21,483 nucleotides of DNA from JAAYKS01 sp964479435. Its GTDB lineage: Bacteria; Bacillota; Clostridia; Saccharofermentanales; UBA5734. Each line of letters opens with the position of its first letter. Positions within the stretch are counted from its first letter, which is position 1. The notes under the pieces were generated by a model, which saw only the letters and a list, made by a program, of their open reading frames with translations, was not told the origin of the DNA and ran no database searches. Made by a program: the position numbers and the translations under genes. The stretch lies in contig CAYZME010000033.1 in assembly GCA_964479435.1 (NCBI GenBank), positions 1-21,483 on the forward strand, given 5' to 3'. Shown piece by piece: positions 1 to 6,408 of this stretch.

Positions 1-540
1 CTGGTCGGTATGGTCCTGTCCTTCACCAACACGCGTACCGGTATCTTCAACACCCTGTTGGGTAAAGTCGGGGTGGGCCCGGTCCATTTCATGGGCAAGC
101 CCGAATGGTTTAAATCGATTTATGTCTGGTCCGGGATCTGGCAGCACATGGGGTATAACTCCATTATCTACATCGCCGCTCTGGCCGGTATCGACATGGA
201 CATCCACGAAGCGGCGGTCATCGACGGCGCGTCCCGGTTCCAGCGGGTCCGCTACATCGACTTCCCCGGCATCCTGCCCACTGTGATCACGTTGCTGATC
301 CTCAACTCGGGCTCGATCATGAGTGTCGGCTTCGAAAAAGTCTGGTTGATGCAATCGACGCTCAACCGCACGACTTCGGAAATCATTTCCACCTATGTGT
401 ACAAAATTTCATTGGCTTCTAACGCTCCGCAGTTTGCTTACGCGACGGCGATCGGTTTGTTCAACTCGGTGATCAACATGGTTTTGTTGGTCTCGGTGAA
501 CAAGATCGCGAAAAAGGTAAGCGAAACGAGCTTGTGGTAG
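1..540 (+). CDS. Carbohydrate ABC transporter permease, LplB type (5' partial)
   Basis: This is one of the two membrane subunits of a sugar ABC importer in the cytoplasmic membrane. The reading frame is open from base 1 with no convincing start or ribosome binding site, so the N-terminal part lies outside the window; the methionine codon at base 10 is internal. The visible 179 residues carry the cytoplasmic EAA loop that docks on the ATPase (EAAVIDGASRFQRV, near bases 211-252), followed by hydrophobic segments and an ending (VSETSLW) that is usual for LplB/YteP-like permeases. A second permease follows after 12 bases, so the two form the heterodimeric pore. The matching substrate-binding lipoprotein is not downstream and is probably upstream of the window. 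The substrate cannot be read; relatives serve oligosaccharides or polysaccharide fragments. Family assignment is secure, substrate is not. Confidence 0.9.
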   Translation: MVGMVLSFTNTRTGIFNTLLGKVGVGPVHFMGKPEWFKSIYVWSGIWQHMGYNSIIYIAALAGIDMDIHEAAVIDGASRFQRVRYIDFPGILPTVITLLILNSGSIMSVGFEKVWLMQSTLNRTTSEIISTYVYKISLASNAPQFAYATAIGLFNSVINMVLLVSVNKIAKKVSETSLW

Positions 541-552
541 GGGGGAGAGAGC

Positions 553-1461
553 ATGGCTAAGAGAGAAAAAAGTACCATCAAGCTGTCCGGAGATGATCGC
601 CTGTACTATTTTGTCAACGACGCGATTTTGCTGCTGGCGTTGCTGATCGTCGCCTATCCTCTGATTTATGTTTTTGCCGCTTCCTTCAGTGACAAAAACG
701 CCGTTGTCACCGGCAAGGTTGTTTTGTGGCCGGTTGACTTCTCACTGGAAGGCTTTAAGACGGTATTTGGTTACAGAGCCATCATGTCGGGATATGGAAA
801 CACCATTTTCTACACATTCTTTGGCACGATCGTCAACGTGACCATGACCATCCTGGCCGCGTACCCGTTGACCCGCAAAGATGACATGCCGGGCCGCAAC
901 ATCATCATGTACCTGTTTACGTTTACGATGATCTTTGGCGGTGGTTTGATCCCGACGTACATCCTGATACAAAACCTCCACCTCATCGACAAACGCGCGG
1001 TGCTGATCATTCCCAACGCGATGGGTGTATTCCATTTGATCATCGCCCGCACGTTCCTGATGCAAAGCATCCCCAACGAGCTGTACGAAGCGGCGACCAT
1101 CGACGGTTGTTCTCACTTCAAATACCTGGTCAAAATCATCCTGCCGCTGTCCAAACCGCTGCTGGCCGTTTTGGTACTCTTCTACGCGGTCGGCCACTGG
1201 AACTCCTTCTTCGACGCGTTCATCTATTTGAAGAACCCGAACTTGTTCCCGCTGCAGCTGGTGTTGCGCGATATTCTGATTGCCAACTCCATCGATCCGA
1301 CGACACTGGTTGACCCGGAGACGATGGAGAAAAAGCTGGGGATGGCCGAGCTGCTCAAGTACGCTGTCATTGTCGTGGCGAGCGTACCGGTCTGGAGCCT
1401 GTACCCGTTCATCCAGCAATATTTTGTCAAGGGAGTTATGATCGGCGCCGTCAAGGGCTGA
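553..1461 (+). CDS. Carbohydrate ABC transporter permease, YtcP/LplC type
   Basis: This is the second membrane subunit of the sugar importer, 302 residues, the normal length for the family. Hydrophobic spans are visible near residues 22-43, 84-104, 117-140, 150-170, 201-215 and 268-288. The EAA loop that contacts the ATPase lies at residues 179-199 (EAATIDGCSHFKYL then an ILPL end), directly after a short NELY segment as is typical of the MalG side. The ATG is preceded by a G-rich ribosome binding site (GGGGGAGAG) and lies 12 bases after the first permease, so the two are co-transcribed. No ATPase gene is present, as is common for this transporter class, where a shared MsmK-like ATPase works in trans. 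A perfect hairpin follows the stop codon. The gene appears intact. Confidence 0.93.
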   Translation: MAKREKSTIKLSGDDRLYYFVNDAILLLALLIVAYPLIYVFAASFSDKNAVVTGKVVLWPVDFSLEGFKTVFGYRAIMSGYGNTIFYTFFGTIVNVTMTILAAYPLTRKDDMPGRNIIMYLFTFTMIFGGGLIPTYILIQNLHLIDKRAVLIIPNAMGVFHLIIARTFLMQSIPNELYEAATIDGCSHFKYLVKIILPLSKPLLAVLVLFYAVGHWNSFFDAFIYLKNPNLFPLQLVLRDILIANSIDPTTLVDPETMEKKLGMAELLKYAVIVVASVPVWSLYPFIQQYFVKGVMIGAVKG

Positions 1462-1490
1462 TGCCGGCAACTCGCTCACTTTGTCGTCCG

Positions 1491-1518
1491 CGACTCCGAC
1501 GGTCTGCCGTCGGAGTCG
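1491..1518 (+). terminator. Perfect 10-bp hairpin between sugar permease and mscL
   Basis: CGACTCCGAC (1491-1500) pairs perfectly with GTCGGAGTCG (1509-1518) around an 8-base loop. It begins 29 bases after the permease stop codon. Only a weak T-containing stretch (TTGGCTT) follows, so it may be an inefficient terminator of the sugar operon, or a leader hairpin ahead of mscL, whose ribosome binding site starts about 22 bases later. Confidence 0.6.
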
Positions 1519-1554
1519 TTGGCTTATCACAACAAACCAGGGAGGGTATACGCC

Positions 1555-1980
1555 ATGTGGAAGGATCTCAAAGCGTTCTTGTTCAAGGGGAATGTAATTG
1601 ACCTGGCCGTCGCGGTCGTGATCGGCGCCGCTTTCGGTGCCATCGTCAACTCGCTGGTCAAAGACATCATTATGCCGGTGATCGGGCAGCTGATCTCCGG
1701 CATCGATCTGGCGGCATTGAAAATCGTCCTGGCGGCGGCGGTCGTCGACCCGGCCACACTCGAAGTCACCACACCGGAAGTGGCCATCAACATCGGCTTG
1801 TTCCTCAACGCCGTGATCCAGTTTCTGATCATCGGCACCGTGATCTTTTTTATCGTCCGCGCGATTCAGAGCCTGCAGAAAAAGATGGCGAAGAGCGAGG
1901 AAGAGCCGGCCGCGGAACCCGCGCCCAAGCCGGATGACGTCGTTTTGCTGGAGGAGATCCGCGATTTGCTGAAAAAGTAA
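1555..1980 (+). CDS. mscL: Large-conductance mechanosensitive channel MscL
   Basis: This homopentameric channel in the cytoplasmic membrane opens under membrane tension and releases solutes during osmotic downshock. The protein has 141 residues, close to the usual length (about 136 in E. coli). The N-terminal amphipathic helix (MWKDLKAFLFKGNVIDLAV) runs into TM1, residues 14-44, with the glycine/alanine-rich pore face (AVVIGAAFGAIVNSLV) and the conserved KDIIMPVIG end. A periplasmic loop covers about residues 45-76, TM2 residues 77-104, and a charged Pro/Ala linker leads to a C-terminal bundle helix (VVLLEEIRDLLKK). I chose the ATG at 1555 because GGAGGG lies about 8 bases upstream and the family begins at this point; an in-frame TTG at 1519 would add 12 residues foreign to MscL and falls in the hairpin. 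It is flanked by hairpins, so it is likely its own short transcript. Confidence 0.96.
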   Translation: MWKDLKAFLFKGNVIDLAVAVVIGAAFGAIVNSLVKDIIMPVIGQLISGIDLAALKIVLAAAVVDPATLEVTTPEVAINIGLFLNAVIQFLIIGTVIFFIVRAIQSLQKKMAKSEEEPAAEPAPKPDDVVLLEEIRDLLKK

Positions 1981-2018
1981 GGGCGACACGACAAGATCCC
2001 GCTGAGCATGATTGCAAA

Positions 2019-2050
2019 CCAGAGGGCGGCCGCGTGCGGCCGCCCTCTGG
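2019..2050 (+). terminator. Perfect 14-bp GC-rich hairpin after mscL
   Basis: The arms 2019-2032 and 2037-2050 (CCAGAGGGCGGCCG and its exact reverse complement) enclose a CGTG tetraloop. The hairpin starts 38 bases after the mscL stop codon. No run of T follows on either strand, so it lacks the classic uridine tract. It could still stop transcription or protect the 3' end of the mRNA. Position and stem strength favour a terminator. Confidence 0.65.
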
Positions 2051-2115
2051 CATAAATGCGCCAGGTTGCATAAATGCGCCAGGTTGCATAAAAGTGACCA
2101 GGTTGCATAAATGCG
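2051..2115. repeat. Short tandem repeat, 18-bp unit, about 3.5 copies
   Basis: The unit CATAAATGCGCCAGGTTG occurs exactly at 2051-2068 and 2069-2086. A diverged 19-base copy follows at 2087-2105 (CATAAAAGTGACCAGGTTG), then the first 10 bases of a fourth at 2106-2115. The array starts on the base after the mscL hairpin and ends about 50 bases before the opp promoter. Copies 1 and 2 are identical, which points to recent slippage. The rest of the spacer, 2116-2165, shows nothing I can assign. Confidence 0.85.
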
Positions 2116-2165
2116 TCGGGTAGGATATTTTAGGTTATTGATCTGCCTCTCGTTCGCGCTTAACG

Positions 2166-2194
2166 TTGACGATCCGATTGTAGTAGATTACGAT
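2166..2194 (+). promoter_or_regulatory. Probable sigma-A promoter of the opp operon
   Basis: TTGACG (2166-2171) is followed after 17 bases by TACGAT (2189-2194). Both boxes are near consensus with ideal spacing, in an AT-richer part of the spacer. This places the transcription start near 2201-2203, about 65 bases ahead of the oppB TTG start. Assignment is by pattern only. Confidence 0.6.
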
Positions 2195-2267
2195 ATACAG
2201 GTTAACAGATTCGATCCACCGGGTATGGACAAGTGTCCGGGCGCGCGATCGGGTTGGAGGGATTAAA

Positions 2268-3185
2268 TTGGTAGTCTATATCGCCAAACGCCTCGGTCTG
2301 GCACTTCTTACGGTGTGGATGGTAGCCACACTCACGTTCTTTTTGATGTTCCTCGTCCCGGGTGGACCTTTCCTGGCGGAAAAAGCGCCATCGCCCTCCG
2401 TCCTCAAGGCCATGGAAGCCAAATACGGGTTGGATAAACCCAAAATCGTTCAATATAAGAATTATATGGTGCGCTTGGTTCAGGGGGATTTGGGCTATTC
2501 GATCAAGAAAAAAGGGCGCGAAATTACGACGATCATCAGTGAAAAATTCCCTGTCTCCGCCCGTGTTGGCGGGGTGGCAATTGTCGTGGCGCTGGCCACC
2601 GGTATTCCCCTCGGCGCGGTCTCAGCGCTCAAACGCGGGAAATGGCCGGATAATTTGCTCCGCTTTATTTTTACTTTGGGGATCGCGGTACCCGGTTTTG
2701 TGGTCGCGACCTCCTTGTTGATTTTACTGGGGGTGAAGCTGCCGATCTTGCCCACAATTGGGCTGGCGACCCCAGCCCATTACATCATGCCGGTCATCAC
2801 CCTTTCGCTGTACCCGATGTCCTATATCGCGCGACTCATGCGCTCCAGCATGCTGGACGTGTTGGGGCAGGATTATATCCGCACCGCGCATGCCAAAGGG
2901 CTGTCGGGACGTGTGGTTTTGTTTAAGCACGCGCTACGCAACTCGCTGATTCCCATCATTACGTATCTGGGTCCCCTGATCGCGTATATTTTGACCGGCA
3001 GCTTTATTGTCGAAAAGATCTTTACCATCCCCGGACTGGGCGGAGAGTTTATCAGCTCGATCAACAACCGGGATTATCCGTTGATCATGGGTACCACCAT
3101 CTTCCTGGCCGCGTTCTTGATTCTGATGAACCTGGTGGTGGATATTTTGTATAAAGTGGTGGATCCGCGGATCAAGTTTGATTAG
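2268..3185 (+). CDS. oppB: Peptide ABC transporter permease OppB/DppB
   Basis: This is the first membrane subunit of a peptide (or nickel/peptide-type) importer, 305 residues, the normal length. A first membrane span lies at residues 9-29, followed by an extracytoplasmic segment with the family marker GDLGYS (73-78). Further spans lie around 99-121, 132-158, 170-190, 228-250 and 272-294. The ATPase-docking loop is at about 200-230 (QDYIRTAHAKGLSGRVVLFKHAL), and the tail ends in the typical VVDPRIKFD. The start is a TTG; no ATG precedes the conserved YIAKRLG start, and GGAGGG at 2256-2261 sits at a good distance. It is the first gene of a five-gene operon behind the promoter at 2166. Peptide is the likely substrate class, but relatives carry heme, nickel or glycosides. 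Confidence 0.94.
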   Translation: MVVYIAKRLGLALLTVWMVATLTFFLMFLVPGGPFLAEKAPSPSVLKAMEAKYGLDKPKIVQYKNYMVRLVQGDLGYSIKKKGREITTIISEKFPVSARVGGVAIVVALATGIPLGAVSALKRGKWPDNLLRFIFTLGIAVPGFVVATSLLILLGVKLPILPTIGLATPAHYIMPVITLSLYPMSYIARLMRSSMLDVLGQDYIRTAHAKGLSGRVVLFKHALRNSLIPIITYLGPLIAYILTGSFIVEKIFTIPGLGGEFISSINNRDYPLIMGTTIFLAAFLILMNLVVDILYKVVDPRIKFD

Positions 3186-3201
3186 GGAGCGCGACACGTA
3201 T

Positions 3202-4260
3202 ATGTCAGATAAGCCAATGCATAAAAACCCGTTGAGCCTGCAACTCGACCCTTCTGATTTCCTGCCCGCGACCGAGGAAGAAAAAAGGGAATTGATCATG
3301 ATGCGCGAGAGCGTCACATACTGGAAGGACGCGGGGCGGCGCTTGCGGAAAAACAAAGTCGCGATGGGCTCTTTGATTGTCATCGTCCTGGTGATCATCT
3401 TTGCCTTTGTCCTCCCGTCTTTTTATCCGTACGCGTATGAACAGCAAACGCGCGGCAGTGAGAATTTGCGGCCCTTGCGTTACTCCACCCAGGAAATCGA
3501 AAGAAAAGACGCCGGCGAACGGGTCTTTCCGCATTTGCTCGGTACCGACGCGCTGGGGCGTGATCTGATGATCCGGGTCATGATGGGCACCCGCATTTCC
3601 TTGCTGGTCGGCATTGTCGCCAGCTTCCTCATCTTGTTGATCGGCTCGATCTACGGCTCGGTCTCCGGATTGGCCGGCGGCCGCGTCGACCTGGTCATGA
3701 TGCGGGTCGTCGAGGTCATCTACACGGTGCCGGACATCCTGATCATCATCATCCTGATGGTGACACTCAAAACACCGCTGGAAAACCTCTTTGACCGCGC
3801 GGCGATTTTCAAAGGACTGAGCTTGATCGGCCCCGGCCTGATCAGTATTTTTATCACCTTCAGCCTGCTCTACTGGGTGGGCATGGCCCGGATCGTACGC
3901 GGGCAGGTTTTGATGTTAAAAGAACAGGAATTTGTCACCGCGGCGCGCGCTTTGGGCGGCAACAACGCCCGGATCATCCGCCGCCACTTGATTCCCAATA
4001 CGATCGGCACCATTGTCGTGACCACTTCGTTGCAGATTCCCTCGGCGATTTTTACCGAGTCGTTTTTGAGCTTCCTGGGGCTGGGCGTGCAAGCGCCCAT
4101 GCCCAGTCTGGGCTCCCTGGCGGCGGACGCCATCGGCGGCATCACGTCCTATACCTACCGTCTGGTCGCGCCTGCGGTCACGATCAGTATTGTCATCCTG
4201 GCTTTCAACCTCTTTGGTGACGGCTTGCGTGACGCACTCGATCCGAGATTGAAGAAGTAG
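3202..4260 (+). CDS. oppC: Peptide ABC transporter permease OppC/DppC
   Basis: This is the second membrane subunit, 352 residues. A hydrophilic N-terminal stretch (residues 1-52) ends in the basic segment RRLRKNKVAMGS and leads into TM1 (about 56-73). The family signature HLLGTDALGRD is at 111-121. Further spans lie near 132-155, 170-189, 208-226, 268-288 and 323-340. The EAA-type ATPase loop is at about 242-266 (EFVTAARALGGNNARIIRRHLIP), followed by the typical FLGLGVQAP (291-299), and the end is GDGLRDALDPRLKK. I prefer the ATG at 3202, with AGGGAG about 12 bases upstream. A TTG at 3178 would overlap oppB by 8 bases and add eight residues that do not look like the family. The N-terminal segment ahead of TM1 is somewhat long for the family. 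Confidence 0.93.
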   Translation: MSDKPMHKNPLSLQLDPSDFLPATEEEKRELIMMRESVTYWKDAGRRLRKNKVAMGSLIVIVLVIIFAFVLPSFYPYAYEQQTRGSENLRPLRYSTQEIERKDAGERVFPHLLGTDALGRDLMIRVMMGTRISLLVGIVASFLILLIGSIYGSVSGLAGGRVDLVMMRVVEVIYTVPDILIIIILMVTLKTPLENLFDRAAIFKGLSLIGPGLISIFITFSLLYWVGMARIVRGQVLMLKEQEFVTAARALGGNNARIIRRHLIPNTIGTIVVTTSLQIPSAIFTESFLSFLGLGVQAPMPSLGSLAADAIGGITSYTYRLVAPAVTISIVILAFNLFGDGLRDALDPRLKK

Positions 4261-4270
4261 GAGACGGACG

Positions 4271-5326
4271 ATGACAGTAAACAATTCAAACGAGACGCTG
4301 CTCAGCATTAAAGACCTGGATGTCTCTTTTTTCACGCCGACCGGCGAGGTGAGAGCGGTCAACCGCGTCTCACTCGAACTCAAGAATGGGCACGTGCTCG
4401 GCATTGTCGGTGAATCCGGCAGCGGCAAAAGTGTTTCCGCGTATTCTGTGATGGGCCTGATCCCGGAGCCGGGCAAGATTAAAAACGGCACCATCGTTTT
4501 TGACAACCGCGTCATCAATGAGCTGAGCGAGGAAGAGATGCAGAAGATCCGCGGCAACGAGATCAGCATCATTTTCCAGGATCCCATGACTTCGCTCAAT
4601 CCGGTGTTCACCATCGGCAATCAAATCATGGAGACCATCCTGTTGCATACCAACATGGACAAAAAAAGCGCGCGGGCGCGCGCCGTCGAATTGTTGGAAC
4701 TGGTCGGTGTCAATGAGCCGGAGCGCCGCCTGCGTCAATATCCGCACGAGTTTTCCGGCGGGATGCGCCAGCGGGTCATGATCGCCATCGCCTTGGCCTG
4801 TGAACCCAAGCTCCTGATCGCCGACGAGCCGACCACGGCGCTGGACGTGACGATCCAGGCGCAGATTCTGGAGCTGATGAACGAACTGAAACAAAAACTG
4901 GGCATGTCGATTATCCTTATCACCCATGACCTGGGTGTGGTTGCGGATATGTGCCGCGATATCATGGTGATGTACGCCGGTATGGTGGTGGAAAAAGGGA
5001 CAGTAGATGAGATTTTCTACGAGCCCAACCACCCGTATACGGCCGGACTTCTGGCCTCGCTCCCCAAGCTTACTTTGGAAAAACATGAGAAGCTCGTGCC
5101 GATCGAAGGCTCCCCGGTTGATTCGATGAATCTACCGGCCGGCTGCCCTTTCGCGCCGCGGTGCAAATATTGTATGCGCATTTGTTTGGATCATATGCCG
5201 GACTACAGTCAGCTGTCGGAGACGCATTTCAGCGCCTGTTGGCTGAACACCCGGAAAGAAATGGCGACGGAACAAGCGGACCCGCATCCGCGACAGCCGC
5301 TTGTGGCCGATCAGGAGGAAATTTGA
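4271..5326 (+). CDS. oppD: Peptide ABC transporter ATPase OppD/DppD
   Basis: This cytoplasmic ATPase, 351 residues, powers the OppBC pore together with OppF. It has Walker A GESGSGKS (47-54), Q-loop FQDPMTSLNP (102-111), ABC signature FSGGMRQ (161-167), Walker B LLIADEP with catalytic Glu186, and switch His219 in LITHDLG. The C-terminal oligopeptide/dipeptide domain (about 235-325) carries Cys292, Cys298, Cys305 and Cys323 plus an extra Cys301. Such cysteine sets bind a [4Fe-4S] cluster in characterised DppD/OppD proteins; here that is inference. The ATG at 4271 follows oppC by 10 bases with GGAGACGG upstream. The last 25 residues are hydrophilic and not conserved. The stop codon overlaps the oppF ATG by one base, so translation is probably coupled. 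Confidence 0.95.
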   Translation: MTVNNSNETLLSIKDLDVSFFTPTGEVRAVNRVSLELKNGHVLGIVGESGSGKSVSAYSVMGLIPEPGKIKNGTIVFDNRVINELSEEEMQKIRGNEISIIFQDPMTSLNPVFTIGNQIMETILLHTNMDKKSARARAVELLELVGVNEPERRLRQYPHEFSGGMRQRVMIAIALACEPKLLIADEPTTALDVTIQAQILELMNELKQKLGMSIILITHDLGVVADMCRDIMVMYAGMVVEKGTVDEIFYEPNHPYTAGLLASLPKLTLEKHEKLVPIEGSPVDSMNLPAGCPFAPRCKYCMRICLDHMPDYSQLSETHFSACWLNTRKEMATEQADPHPRQPLVADQEEI

Positions 5327-6297
5327 TGGGTGCGACGCTCCTAGAGGTCACTGACCTCAAACAATATTTCAAAGTGCGGGGGCGCCTGTTCACGCCGGCC
5401 TATGTCAAGGCCGTGGACGGGGTCAGTATGGAAATCGCGCGCGGCGAAACGTTGGGCCTGGTAGGGGAGAGTGGCTGTGGCAAAACGACGGTCGGGCGCA
5501 CCATTTTGCGCCTGTACGAGCCGACCTCCGGGCGGATTGTGTATGACGGCACCGATATCACCACCGGCGATATGCGGCCGTATCGCCGCCGCATGCAAAT
5601 TGTGTTTCAGGATCCGTACGCGTCGCTCAACCCGCGCATGACGGTCGGCGACATTGTCGCCGAAGCCATCGATATCCAACATCTGGCGACTTCGCGCCAG
5701 GACCGCAAAGACCGCATTCATGTGCTTCTGGAGCGCGTGGGTCTCAACAGCGAGCACGCAACCCGCTATCCGCATGAGTTTTCCGGCGGACAACGGCAGC
5801 GCATCGGCATCGCGCGCGCGCTCGCGGTCAACCCTGAGTTCATGGTCTGTGACGAACCGGTCTCCGCGCTGGATGTCTCCATTCAGGCGCAGATCATCAA
5901 TATGTTTGAAGAGTTGCAGGCCGAAACCGGGTTGGCCTATTTATTCATCGCCCATGACCTATCGGTTGTGCGCCATATTTCGCACCGCATCGGCGTCATG
6001 TATCTGGGCAAGATGGTGGAGCTGGCTGCGGCGGAAGAGTTGCATGTCCACCCATTGCACCCCTATACACAGTCGCTGCTTTCGGCCATTCCGATCCCCG
6101 ACCCGCGTGCCAGTCGCCAGAAGAAGCGCATTATTTTGCAGGGCGATGTGCCCAGCCCGCTCAATCCGCCGTCGGGGTGCTATTTCCGCACCCGCTGCCC
6201 CTACGCGATGCCCATTTGCGCGCAACAGGAGCCGGTCTTCAAAGACTACGGCAACAATCATTTCGCGGCTTGCCATCTGCTGGAGCAGAAAGCCTGA
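5326..6297 (+). CDS. oppF: Peptide ABC transporter ATPase OppF/DppF
   Basis: This second ATPase of the importer has 323 residues. Walker A is GESGCGKT (47-54), the Q-loop FQDPYASLNP (94-103), the signature FSGGQRQ (152-158), Walker B FMVCDEP (172-178, catalytic Glu177), and the switch histidine is His210 in FIAHDLS. The C-terminal domain holds Cys285, Cys291, Cys298 and Cys316 in the CxxxxxC...C...C arrangement that can hold an iron-sulfur cluster. The start is the ATG at 5326, sharing its A with the oppD TGA, behind a strong AGGAGGAA site inside the end of oppD. Open frame continues upstream of this ATG but only as a shadow of oppD. Both ATPases keep all catalytic residues, so both ATP sites should be active. 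Confidence 0.95.
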   Translation: MGATLLEVTDLKQYFKVRGRLFTPAYVKAVDGVSMEIARGETLGLVGESGCGKTTVGRTILRLYEPTSGRIVYDGTDITTGDMRPYRRRMQIVFQDPYASLNPRMTVGDIVAEAIDIQHLATSRQDRKDRIHVLLERVGLNSEHATRYPHEFSGGQRQRIGIARALAVNPEFMVCDEPVSALDVSIQAQIINMFEELQAETGLAYLFIAHDLSVVRHISHRIGVMYLGKMVELAAAEELHVHPLHPYTQSLLSAIPIPDPRASRQKKRIILQGDVPSPLNPPSGCYFRTRCPYAMPICAQQEPVFKDYGNNHFAACHLLEQKA

Positions 6298-6309
6298 CCC
6301 AGGCCTTGT

Positions 6310-6360
6310 CCCGGCACATGCTCCCGGATGAACGGGAACCACACGGGTTTATGTGTCGGG
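6310..6360 (+). promoter_or_regulatory. Intercistronic stem-loop between oppF and oppA
   Basis: CCCGGCACAT (6310-6319) pairs with ATGTGTCGGG (6351-6360) over ten base pairs with one G-U. A smaller inner stem lies within, TCCCG (6322-6326) with CGGGA (6333-6337). No T tract follows, so it is not a classic terminator. Similar stem-loops ahead of binding-protein genes often stabilise a processed mRNA, so that the binding protein is made in excess; that role is inferred here. Confidence 0.45.
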
Positions 6361-6408
6361 TGAGAGCATAGAGGAGAAATCAGTCACACTACAAGGAGGA
6401 AGACACAG

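Noticed and set aside
1519..1554. Upstream TTG start for mscL
   Set aside because: The extra 12 residues are not MscL-like, the TTG falls at the end of the hairpin, and a clear ribosome binding site serves the ATG at 1555.
742..1989. Long minus-strand open frame opposite the sugar permease and mscL
   Set aside because: It is rich in Asp, His, Gln and Arg with no domain, runs across two well-supported plus-strand genes and a hairpin, and has the composition of an antisense frame.
1850..2108. Minus-strand frames with repeated MQPGAF-like residues
   Set aside because: The repeat residues come from the 18-bp DNA repeat read backwards. There is no ribosome binding site, and the frames run into the mscL hairpin and coding region.
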